Shown here one piece after another: positions 10,001-20,042 of a DNA stretch of 48,554 bases; within the stretch, counting starts at the first letter, position 1; each line of letters begins with the position of its first letter. Below the pieces are notes generated by a model. The model saw only the letters and a program-made list of their open reading frames with translations. It ran no database searches and was not told the origin of the DNA. The DNA is from Hyphochytrium catenoides (taxonomy: Eukaryota > Sar > Hyphochytriomycetes > Hyphochytriales > Hyphochytriaceae), in NCBI GenBank assembly GCA_900088475.1, contig FLMG01000623.1:9161-57714 (forward strand). The letters run 5' to 3'. A program made the position numbers and the translations under genes.

Positions 10001-12474
10001 TCTGACATGATGCTCGCGATCTGTTGTATGTACGGTGGGCTTAGGCATTAGCTTTGCAACTCATTTCGACTTCATTATTTTTGAAAACTTCCGTTTTGCA
10101 GAGGTTCGAGATGCTAATCAAGAGGAGGAGGTTAACGATTGCGTTATAACAGTCACTTCTGTGGCTGAGGATCCGGAGGAAGATACCATTACCGGTCGCT
10201 CCGCCACCTGTCTCTCTGCTAAGCTGTCTGTCCACCCCGCCCCAGGGCGCTTGTCCGCTTCTTTTTCACTTCCGGAGCTGATGCATGCCGGAGAGGAGAT
10301 GTTGTTCTGCAAGGAGTACACCGAGGCTGAGGTAAGGGCCATGTCCTCCCTTCTCTAGCATATACATTTAGTATATATTTAGCTTGCCTTTTGGGCCTTG
10401 CTTTGCGTTGACGATCTTTGTGGTCTGCTGTCTGTTCTGCTTTTCTCCCTTATTCTGCTAATCGATCATTGTTGCTAAACATTCAATCGCTGTTAACCTC
10501 CTCTCGTCCCTGGGCTACTGCTTGTCTATTATGGCCCTTTATGGCAGGCACTCCTCTCTCTGGCCCTCTCAAGTCTAGACCTTTCTGTGTCTACTCCCTC
10601 TGCGTCGCGGGCGGAGCTCCTATTCCTTCGTGGGTGCTCTTATTCAGCTGTCGGAGAGCTTGAAAGGGCTGACCTTGACTTCAGGTGAATATGCTTGCTC
10701 TCCTCTTTGCCTTGTCTGGAAGCCTCCCGGGGGGGTCTCACTTTTATTTTGGCTAGGACGGCGTACCTAGAAGGAGTGAGGATACTCACAGAAGAGAGCA
10801 ACTTGACCGGCGATGACTATGGGACAACCGCTTCACTTTTCAGCTGTTCGAAGACATTAGGGCTTTTCTTTGGGGCTCTCGTGCAGGTCAACTGTAGGGC
10901 TTATTATGTCGAAGAGTGACAAGAAGATAGAAGAGAGCGATGAGATTGGGAACGGGGCGTAGACTGTTGCCGGCGTTGTGTTACTTTGGGACTACTCACA
11001 TCTTCTGATAAATTCTCCCCACTATCCTTCTTACATGCATGCAGAGCTGCCTCCGCTTAGGGAAGCATTCAGAAGTCATTCGCCAGTTGAAAGAACTTGT
11101 GCTTCCTTTCCAAGTGCATTTGGCGCAGTGAGTAGCTTCCTCTATCTTTCGTCTCCATCTCTTTCATTGCTGTGTCCGCGCTTCCTCCGTCCTGCACGTA
11201 AAGTGCTAACGTTACGTTGCACGACTTGTCGCAATCAGGTTCCTTACCCCATGTCCCATTTGTTGCTTCATATGTGGGCAGAGGAGCGGGTTCACATTAA
11301 TCCTCCTTCTTCTCTGTTCTATTCGTTCAAGCTCCAACTTATATCCCTGCACCGCTCTAACTTAAATCATCTATTTATTCCTGCGTGCTGCTTATCTAAT
11401 CATATCTCAGACGATTTATCGAGTTAGAGCTGGAACAGCTGACATCGTGGAGAGATCAAGCCTTCTATCACGGTAGTAAACACTTGAGCTCTTCTGGTGA
11501 AGCTTGATCTTCTTCATAAGTTCGGCCCTCTGTCGTCGTCTTATGTTGTTCAAACGTGCCGCCATTTATAGTCCCTGTACTCCTAATCTCCTGAGGCTCA
11601 TACAGATGCCTCTTCCTTCCATTGCCCCGTCTGTGATATCCTCCTTGTGCCGTCCGCAGACCATATGCGTCAAGCCTTGGCTGGATGTGAGGGCACGAGG
11701 GCCATGGAGAATGCGTTAACACTTTGTTCTGCCGCCGCCTCGGAAGCAGCATCTGGTACATACATACGCTTTACTTCCTTCCCCTACGCGCTCTTCCGAG
11801 TATTGTTTGTCTGGTTTGCATCATCGCAACTGGTTGTTTGTTGCTGGTCATGCTAACTTTCCAATTCTCTCCTTTGTATGATATCAAACTTACTGGTTTT
11901 GACGACCCAAGGCTAACGCTGCACTTATATGCTTTGCACGTGATCCATAGTCAACAAGTCTATTGAAGCGAGGCGTCTTGAAGCGACTGTTGAGAAGGAA
12001 ACCGCGGGCAGGCGAAGATTGCTTCGTCGTTGCCTCTTCCTCTCTCTGCCGGCCAATTATCGAGAAGCAGAGGTTTCAAGAATTCAAGCGGTAATCCGCT
12101 CTTTGGAGGAAAACGGTAAGGCGATAATCCCACTTGATCTTTGGATGTTGGCATCTAGCTGAGGAGGGAAGGATTTGTTGGGAGGTATAGATGTGAGATG
12201 AAAGAAGCAGAAAGAAGGGAGAGAAGAGAGACGGAACGGACAGTGCGGGTTGAGAAGAGACGGAATTATGGTGTTACGGGCTGTACAGGAGGAATGAGAC
12301 AGCGTTCTTCCCAGTTCGGAATGTCAAAGACCTGACTTGCACCCTCTAGGTGAAGAAAGCAGACAATGTGGGCGTATGGAGACACTGAAAGAGGAGCTGC
12401 GGCTTCTTGATCCCTCCCTCCTCTTGGAGCAAGATGACGGTAACGCGGCTGCGGAAGATCAAGAAACATACTAG
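4062..12474 (+). CDS. Acidic repeat protein with two tandem TPR-like modules (20 exons)
   Basis: I do not recognise this protein as a named family. Exons: 4062-4709, 5037-5772 (end uncertain), 6232-6449, 6612-6754, 6985-7138, 7373-7455, 7745-7794, 8080-8175, 8393-8536, 8716-8856, 9032-9115, 9342-9878, 10102-10331, 10548-10684, 10757-10886, 11045-11127, 11411-11472, 11660-11755, 11951-12115, 12350-12474. With this model the frame closes at 1353 aa. Exon 1 is an unrecognised 216-residue region. Exon 2 holds degenerate repeats of about 50-80 residues. Exons 3-9 and 13-19 are duplicated helical modules resembling tetratricopeptide repeats, for example the matching segments EALFLRGCTHSMMGE and ELLFLRGCSYSAVGE. 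Exons 10-12 form an acidic, partly Lys/Arg-rich linker. A scaffold role is inference. The start is the first ATG of the open exon; an upstream exon is possible. Confidence 0.75.
5200..5980 (+). repeat. In-frame protein repeats in exon 2
   Basis: Four diverged units share the pattern Q-T-x-E-K-E-S-x-E-Q-Q-x-L followed by S-S-V-M-R-D-E-E-T-V-S-A, and in most copies a stretch like FPSVSNN. Units begin near 5206, 5350, 5590 and 5836 and are rich in Glu, Gln, Ser and Thr. This suggests a disordered, repeat-expanded segment. The last unit runs to a stop codon at 5997-5999. Confidence 0.8.
6232..8536 (+). repeat. Copy A of the duplicated TPR-like module (exons 3-9)
   Basis: Seven exons encode a helical module. 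It opens with DLLDAGEIYLLSKELQEAS, continues with TPR-like helices (EALFLRGCTHSMMGEHLKA), then SKTLSLLFGAYVQ and SALRLAEYQQVLQALEKL. Exon phases are 1-0, 0-2, 2-0, 0-2, 2-1, 1-1 and 1-1, identical to those of copy B at 10102-12115. Two exon pairs have identical lengths (83 and 96 nt). The introns do not align by eye. Confidence 0.85.
8767..8850 (+). repeat. Acidic EVDxNK tandem repeat in exon 10
   Basis: A near-perfect 18-nt unit encoding E-V-D-(D/H/A)-N-(K/Q) is repeated about four times, with a degenerate last unit (KADEIE). It lies in the linker between the two TPR-like modules. Exon 10 has phase 1 at both ends, so its gain or loss would keep the frame. Confidence 0.85.
10102..12115 (+). 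repeat. Copy B of the duplicated TPR-like module (exons 13-19)
   Basis: Exons 13-19 repeat the order, phases and protein pattern of exons 3-9. It opens with ELMHAGEEMLFCKEYTEAE and contains ELLFLRGCSYSAVGELERA, SKTLGLFFGALVQ and SCLRLGKHSEVIRQLKEL. The last helical exon (11951-12115) is the most diverged from its partner 8393-8536. The simplest explanation is a tandem genomic duplication that included the introns. Confidence 0.85.
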
Positions 12475-14311
12475 AGAACTCACTCTGCTGCTCAATTTCT
12501 TAAGCGATATTGAGTGCAGCTAAGGTTCCACTAGGTTGAAGGCCCTTTCTCATCTCCTTCTTTACTAGTATGTTTCTTGTTCTTGGGCAGCGCTAACGAG
12601 ACCGCGGTGGAGAGAGAGAGACCGCACGGAGGGGTCAGCCTCTCTGACAGAGCACACCGCGCCACGAGGCCCGCTTATTTATTTGTAGGCGCAGAAAGCG
12701 TCAAATAAAGACATTTCTTTGGGACACTGCGAAGAATGAGAGACCAGTAGATAGTATGATGAGACTGCGGAAAGCTTGCCCGTGTATCCCTAGCCAACGT
12801 TAGACGTTCTTTGACTCACTCTTCTGTTGGATTACGAGGACGAGTGCGATGTCCCAGGCTACAATGTAAGGGCAAAGCGTCAGCTGACAGACCAGAAATA
12901 GACGTCAACATGCTAGCATGCTTAGTTAGGGCCAAGATTGTCGCAGGACTTTGCCTCATTCCGTCCGCCGCATTCCTCTCCCATTGGTTTCAGCCGTCTT
13001 CGTCAGAGGGGAAGTTGCAGCGCTGCCGCAAATGACGCTCATTACTATCTCAGATTCTTGAGCCTTTCAAAGGAGTAGCTGCGGACGACAAGGGTTTTGG
13101 CGGGTCATCCGCAAAAATGCGTCTCAATGGGTCAAGATTGCTAGTAACCTTGCTCTAGACAGGGGCGCGGATCTTGGCGAACAGCAAAGGACATAGCTAA
13201 CAGCAGGGCGACTTACGAGACTGAGGGCAGCTCTATCCGCGACTCTACTATCCAGCAGTCAGGGGAGGATGACCCCAAACGGCGAATAAACACGAGGACG
13301 AACTAGCAGACAGCAGGACCGGTGGCCAGCCTTTTTGCTGTGGGCAGACATTGATGCACTTTGCACTGGGGCGGCGGTGCGTGAGGATGGAGCTGACCCA
13401 ATCACGTGTCAACGAGGTTAAGTCAGCACAGCCTCCGAGGTAGATCTTCAGCAGCATGCACTGATGCCCCTTGCCCACGCAATACGGTGCTCAACAGTTG
13501 AGCATTGACGGCTTCCACAGCGGAAATAACACCAAGGGGTATGGATCAAGTGAGCCGCTGGGTGCAAATTCTTGGCAGGTCCGATTGCTTACTGCCGCCG
13601 GTCCGATTTCCGCGGCGGAGCCGAAGCCATTTGCGGCTCTCCCTTCCTCGGAGCGTTCGCTGCAAATCTTAGTGTTGAAGCTTATCGCTACACCTGGCCC
13701 GTGACATCGCGCTCTGCGCCCCTTCAAGCTGCTGACATGGCTGCTTGCTAGGGACTCGAAACCAGATGACCAGAAAAAGCCGGTCACCAAACCCACGCAT
13801 TAGCTCTCTCCTCTTAACTGCGTAGGCACCTACCTTACCAGCAACTCCTTGGGGTCTGACTGCACGATCACTTGCCTGCTTTCGATTCTGGGAAAGTGAA
13901 GTCCTGCTTTTCCTTTAATGACGAGCCTTTGGGCTGACGCTCTGCAGAAGTTAGGGCGTTGGGCAACTGAGGAGACTGGATGCAGAGAAAGAGAAAGAGA
14001 TTCTTCAATGCGGAGGCCGTCTCCATCTGAATTACGTAATCGGGAAAAGAAATTGAAGCGGAAAAGCGCAGGCTGTTTCTCTGAATTGACAACTTCGGTA
14101 ATTCGTAATTCGGGCACCAATTTTGGTTGTGCGAATCAGAAGCTTCAGTTCGTGTAACTCATTTTTTCGCCTTGTGAATCGGCAGACCCACATCTCTCTT
14201 GTAGTGACCCACGCTCGCTCTTTCTCGCTCTCTGTCTCTCGTCTCACTCCTTTTATTTAGGCCTCTTTTCTCTATCTCTTGGTGACTCTGTCTATCTCTT
14301 GTCTTAGCGCA
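12475..14311. other. Intergenic spacer
   Basis: I see no recognisable gene, tRNA or mobile element. It must hold the 3' end of the upstream gene and the promoter of the CC2D1 gene. Between about 14025 and 14130 there are related AT-rich motifs (ATTACGTAATCGGG near 14030 and ATTCGTAATTCGGG near 14100) and a small inverted repeat, ACCAA-TT-TTGGT, near 14116. These may be a decayed dispersed repeat, but nothing identifies a family. The open frame at 13918-14157 has no recognisable protein features. Confidence 0.5.
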
Positions 14312-14386
14312 ATGCCGCCGCCTTCGCCGCTGGATCGCTTCATGAGAAATCGAGGACGGGACCTGACGAAGGAGAGGCTAAGCTAA
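14312..14386 (+). other. Possible upstream ORF, 24 codons
   Basis: An ATG at 14312 opens a 24-residue frame (beginning MPPPSPLDRFMRNRGRD) that closes with TAA at 14384-14386, 124 nt before the CC2D1 start codon. If the CC2D1 leader includes this point it would act as an upstream ORF and might reduce translation. No transcript start can be seen, so this is tentative. Confidence 0.3.
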
Positions 14387-14510
14387 CAGTATCACTAGGT
14401 AGAAAGAGACAAGAGAGGGCGGTGGCATCCAAGGCGCGTTATCTCGACTGAGGAGAGAGAGCAGAGAGAGCAATAGAGAAGCGTCGGTCTGCGGTCTATT
14501 TGGAGGACAG

Positions 14511-17500
14511 ATGTTCGGGAAGTTTCTCAATGGCTTTGGCGGGGGAGATAGAGACAGACCACCTCCCTCCAAAGGACGAGGAGGCGGTGGAGCTAAAGAG
14601 AAAAGAGTACGGAAAGGTGCATCTCCTGCTGGGTTGAGTGCTGAAGAGGAACTGGCGCAGATGCTAGGCGGAGGACTCAAGATTAACAGTCAAGAAGTAG
14701 ACAAAGAGCTGTCTCTCCTCATGGGAGAGCTGGGGATGGGGCATACAGTCAGAGGAGGAGGCGACGATGGGGAAAGCGATGAGGAGGCAGCGATAATGCG
14801 CCAGCTTGGCATTGATAACCTCTCTCACGATGAAGATGACCCGCTATCGGAGCTTGGGCTCAAGGGCCAGAGCCTGGTAATCTTGCCATTCTTTCAATCT
14901 TCCTGTTCCTCTGCAGACAGCATCTCTTCCGCGGCATCTACAGGGCAGCTTTACTGGTGATATTGGTGTTCTGCCCTGCTGTACTATCTCTTGTCGTGAA
15001 TCTATCTTAGCACTGTCTCTCACTCCCTCCATTCTCTTCCTATGCAGTTTATTTTACGTAGCAGCTGTCCTTCCGTGCTCCTTTCTAGCGTGTCAGCTGT
15101 CCATGAGTTTCCCTTGTCTTACTGTTTGTCGTTCTCTTTGCGCTTTTGCTCATGAGTTCTTCGTTGCCCCTTCTCCTCCTGTCTATCCACAGCATGTTTT
15201 GAGTTCAATGGAGCTTGAGACGACCGTCGAAGTCACCGACGATGATCTCAAAGATCCACATCTCCTGCGGGAGCTGAGAGGACTGGGCTATGTCCCTTCT
15301 CCTCGCGCTGTGTCCTCTTCTGCTCCGCCTGCTCCTTCTTTCTCGCTTCAACATCTTGAAGAGCAGCTAAGAGAGAAACAAAGAGCGGCGGTCGCTCTCA
15401 GCAAGAGTGGCAAGACAATGGAGGCAGTGGCTGTTCTAAGGGAAAGCAGGGCAATAGAGGAGCAGCTCGCCCGTCTTCGCAACAGCTCATCCGCGGCACC
15501 GCCTCCACCGCAAGTGGCAAAAGGTGGTCAAGCAAGAGAGACCCAGAGAGCAAGAGAGACAGCGGAGATGAGAGAAAAGGCACCGGCGACGCAGATAAGC
15601 CCTGCTCTAGACTTGGACTTTAAGGGAAGAGAAGACGAAGAACCAGAGGTGACGCTAACAGAGGACGACATGGAAGATCCAGAGCTACTCCAAGAACTTG
15701 GACAACTGAACAATCCTACAGATTATAGGCGTTCTGTTCCTCAGCAGAGAGAAAGAAAAAGCAGCGCCCGTCCTGCTGATAATGCGTCCACTCCATCTTC
15801 CTCCCCTACTTTCCCATCTGTTCCACAAGATTCGGCTCAGCAAATACTGAGGTTGAAGAAGCAGGCTCTTGCTCTGAGAAAAGAAGGGAGAATGGAGGAG
15901 GCAATCGCATGCATGAAGAGAGTGAGAGAGCTAGAGAGAGCAGCCGAAGCATCTTCAGCTTCTCTTCCTCTCTCTTCAACTCTTCCGCCGCCTATTCCTC
16001 CTCCCGCTGCTGAACCAAAACCTGTCGGAACAGTATCTCGTCTGGAAGAGCTTCAATCGCTCATTGCAGCGGAGAAGGCCCGGGTTGACAAGCTAAGAGC
16101 CCAGGGGGACGTCAAGGGAGCGATGGCAGCAATGAAGAAATGGAAGGAGTTGCATGCCGAATTTCTCTCTTTAGCAGCTGGCGGGGAGACAAGTCGCGGA
16201 GGGAGGGAGCCGTCCCAAACCTCCTCCACTCCTCCTCCAACTGTCGTGGTCTCTACGTCCGCCTCTCTCTCATCCGTTGACTTCTCCAGTCCTTCTATCG
16301 GCGTGCTACAGCCTCCGGGCCCAAGTTCTTCTTTACCTTCTGGTCATTCTTCTGCGCCCACCTTCTCTTCCCCGGCGGAGAGAGTCTCGGATACAGAGGG
16401 GCACACGGATGATAGGATCAAAGAAGTAGCCGTGCTCCAGCACAGAGAGAGACAAGCCTCCCTGGACCTTATGGATGAGTTTGACAACAGCGAAGATGAC
16501 GGACAAGCTGAAAGAGAAGAGCAGGGAGAGGGCGATAGAAACCCGATATACCTCTCTTCACCTGCCCCTTCTCCCTCCCCATTGTCCTCACCCTCTCTCT
16601 CTCTGGAGGCTGAGATCCAAGCTCTGCAGCTTCAGGCGGTGAACCTCAAAAAAGAAGGAAGAGTTCAGGAAGCCTTGCAAGCCTTTCGAAGGATGAGAGA
16701 ATTGCAAGAGAAGAAGCAACAAGGGGAAGGAGAGAGCCGTATTTCTCTCTCTTCACCGGCTCCTGCTTCGCAATTTCCTTTCCAACAGCAATATCTCGAA
16801 CTTGAGAAGAAGCTTGTAGAAGCTGCGAACCAGACAAATGGCTGGATCAAGGAATGGGCACCAAAGAACAGGCAGCTAGCGACGGAGCTCAGCGAGATGG
16901 TAACAGAAGGAGTTCGCCTGCACTCACACTTGCAATTGATATCTCTCTTCTCCCCGGCTCTATTTGGTCTTCCTCTCTCACATATGGCGCATCCTCTCTC
17001 AACTCTGTCTCTAGTCGTAACCATTCTGTCGAAGAGACCCCTCCCTGCCTAACGATAGAGCTAACTAGACCCTTTCTTTTCGCTGATACTTGTCCTGTCC
17101 ACCTCAATACTCTCTGTCGAACTTCATCTACAATCCCCCGCACCTCTTTTTCTGTTTCCCCTTCTCGCACTAGCTATCGCCTACCTCCATCACGTTCTCT
17201 GGGCTGAATAGTTCCTCGCCATTTGGCTTCTTTACATTGGGCTCTTTACTCTCAGGCTTCTTTGCAGTTTTTCAATTTTCGGACGGCAGTCTCATTCCTT
17301 CACTTCTCCTTCTAACTTTCATTTGATCTTGCATTCTCTTCTCACGCTCTCCACTTTCAATCATCACAGAGAAAGCAATACTCAGAGCAACTCCAAACGC
17401 TAAGAGCAGCGCGGAAGAACCCATCGCAGCCTCCTCCCTCTTTCTCTCTCTCCAGCCGCCGCTTCCCAGTAGAGCATCGCCTAGAGTACATCCCTGCAGA

Positions 17501-19502
17501 CCAGCTGGAGCTCCATATCCTGTCTCTTGAGGAGCTCTCCCCGTCTCTCGCTCGTTCATCTCTCTTCGTAGACTTTGACTTGGGCTTTCCTTCCGATCAG
17601 CATCACCAAGGAAAGACACCTTATCTGTATCCCTCAACCGGGTCATCGTCTTCCTCTCCTCTCTCTGTTTCCTATAACTTCACTCAGCGGTTCTCTCTAA
17701 AGCGTGGCACTTTGACTCGTCGCGCATTTGAAATTCGGAAGGTTAATTTTGAAGTATACAAATCCCGTCTCCTAGGCCAGGACCTTCTGGGCAGAACCTC
17801 AGTAGAGCTGGTAAGGCAGGAGACCGCGAGACCGCAAAGGGATCTACAGAAAAGATGAAAGTCAGTGGAAGTTTGTTGAAGTGGTCTAAGGATTGATAGA
17901 TCAGGAGGGAACGAGATGGTAAAGGTCGTGGACACCTCTTACTGATGCCTTACATAGACTTTCTTCATCAATGTCGGGACTCACACATTTCGCCTGCGTA
18001 TCCTTAACTCTCGCTCTCATCAGAAACACTTACTCAATAAGTGCGAGATAGCAGCCACTTTGCCTCTAATGGAAGGAAGGAAAGCAGTTGGAGGCTCTAT
18101 CAAAGTAAAACTCTACTGCGGTCTTCCTATATCTTCCTCTTTGCTCTGTCTTTGACCTGTTGTCTTTATCCTTTTTCTTCCTTACTGCCGGATATCTATC
18201 TTAGGCTACTTTGTACCTTCGTTGTCACGATATCTCTTCCGTAACTCTTTGACAATGCACTCTAGTTGCTGCCTTTTTATGCTGACCCCGAGTCAGGGTG
18301 CGCTCCTCTCCGTCTGTCTTCTTCCTTAGGCCACGCCTGGTATCTGCACTCTCCAAAATCTTTTCCCAATTTACATACTCAACATGTCTATCTCTTAATG
18401 TGGCATTAGGTCAGTATACGCCTACAAACTCCATTGGCTGAGAAGGAGATCCAGTACAAGGAATTCCCCTACGTCGTTGTCTCCAGTTATCCTCCTCCTA
18501 TTTCTCAACCCTCTGGCACTTCCCTCTCTCCAGTCACCCCTTCTCCTACCACCTCTCTTCCTTCTCCAGCTCAAACACCAATGGCATCGGTCACTCCTAG
18601 TTCACGAGGCCCAGCAGTCGCTCCTTCGAAATCTGAGGGTCGGACTGTGGTGCCAGCCAAGGAGCTCGAGGACCCTGAGGCTGAAGCGCTAATGGTTAGC
18701 TACGACGTTTTGACCGCTGAGGTAGGGAAATTAAACACCCCGCTCCCAAGAGCTGACTATTCTGTCATGGTTTCTTTATCCTCTTTGATATCTTCCTTAA
18801 TCCGCTCTGCTGCGTAAAAGTCACCCAAACCATCATGCTCTCTCCTTCGTTTCTCGCGTCTCCGTCTGGCCTGGTCAGTTCAGGGCTAAGAGCTTCCTGC
18901 CATTTATTATCTTAGTTCCTCAATTACCCTGCGATGTCTGTCTTACTCATATTACTCTTTTTCCTTTCAGATTGAGACCGTCTCCAGGGTCCTTGCGTCC
19001 TCCCCCTCGGAAGATCCCCTGTCTCCTCTTTCTCTCCGCCTATCTGTACTCGAACGCAAGAAAGAGATGATGGAGCTGCAAATAGAAACGGGAAAGCTAG
19101 ATATGGAGACATACCTGGAGAGGGTAGAAAAGCGCATTGAAAAGGACAGGGCTTTAGCTCTTGCCCTTCAGAGAAGAGGTAAGGACGAAGTCTGGGGAGT
19201 CGCTGACTCCACTAGCACGTTTAAGCACAGAGTGCCACCTTCGGTTACCGTCATTCCTATTTACTTCTTCCTTTACAGATCTGGTCTTACCGCGCACTCT
19301 GGCCTATGGTTGTCTTCCCACTAAGCAATATGCTCTGTGGCTTCTATCACCTGTGAGTGGTGTTCGTCGATATTCTCTAACTTCTTTCCTTGCGTCTCTC
19401 GCTTTTTTAGGGGACAAAGAGCTAGCTATGAAAGTGATGAAGCGAGTCTCCATCATGAAGAGCGAGGTTGAGACAGCGCGGCAAAGTGCACAAGAGGAAT
19501 AA
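14511..19502 (+). CDS. CC2D1/Lgd orthologue: DM14 and C2 domain protein
   Basis: Family members (human CC2D1A/B, fly Lgd) bind the ESCRT-III subunit CHMP4/Shrub through DM14 domains and act in endosomal sorting. Exons: 14511-14876, 15193-16899, 17370-17810, 18024-18104, 18410-18721 (or to 18769), 18971-19178, 19411-19502, giving 1068 or 1084 aa. Four DM14-type helical hairpins lie near residues 175-215, 337-372, 403-446 and 592-631; the second contains LRKEGRMEEAIACMKRVREL. Two acidic motifs (VTDDDLKDPHLLRELRGLGY and TEDDMEDPELLQELGQL) precede the first two. The C2 domain covers exon 3 to early exon 5, including FVDFDLGFPS and KVNFEVYKSRLLGQDLLG. The C-terminal helices end MKVMKRVSIMKSEVE, as in orthologues. 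Domain order matches the family; length is slightly above human CC2D1A. The first ATG has a purine at -3. Confidence 0.88.
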
Positions 19503-20042
19503 CGGCTCACAGCGGTCATAAGGGGCCATAGTAGTACCCCTCGCCAACGTATCTATGCGTCCTTCCGCCAGAGTCAAGGCAGTGAGTTAACCTGTCTGGC
19601 CGGGTTACAGCGAGACTGCGAAGCATGGGAGGAACCAAGGCGTAGGAAGACAGCCAGCGAATTCAAGATCACGATGTTCCTTGCAGCCCATACAGGGGAC
19701 GCAGGGCACCAGGCTACGAAGTGCTTGAACTCAAAGGAAGCAAAGGATGGGCTAGGGCTCTATGTAAATTTTTGGATGTCCCAAAGGTAGTTTGTGAGAG
19801 TCTACCAATTTAAGATTAGCACAGGAAGAAAGAGAGCTGTCATGGCACAATGCAGCCAACTAGCATCTTACGACTCCTGCCACTAGGGAAGACCGAGAAA
19901 CGCGGCCGGAGAAAGTAGTAGACAAGGGGAGAGAGAGAAGATCTTTCATTCGTAGGTATCTCTACGCCCTCTGATTGTTTGAGTAACAATGACGGCGACC
20001 CGTTCTGTCTTTTTGTTAACATTTCTCTTCTCTTTTGTCAGC
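19503..20042. other. Convergent intergenic spacer
   Basis: This 540-bp gap lies between the stop codons of the CC2D1 gene (+) and the coiled-coil gene (-). It should hold both 3' ends. I see no gene or clear polyadenylation signal in it. Confidence 0.6.

Noticed and set aside
13730-13800. Sequence resembling a tRNA B box on the minus strand (GGTTTCGAGTCC)
   Set aside because: The flanking bases do not form a T stem, and no acceptor, D or anticodon arm can be drawn.
14917-14956. Possible 40-nt exon in CC2D1 intron 1 with acceptor and donor sites
   Set aside because: Its length is not a multiple of three and it would shift exon 2 out of frame. Joining 14876 directly to 15193 keeps the frame.
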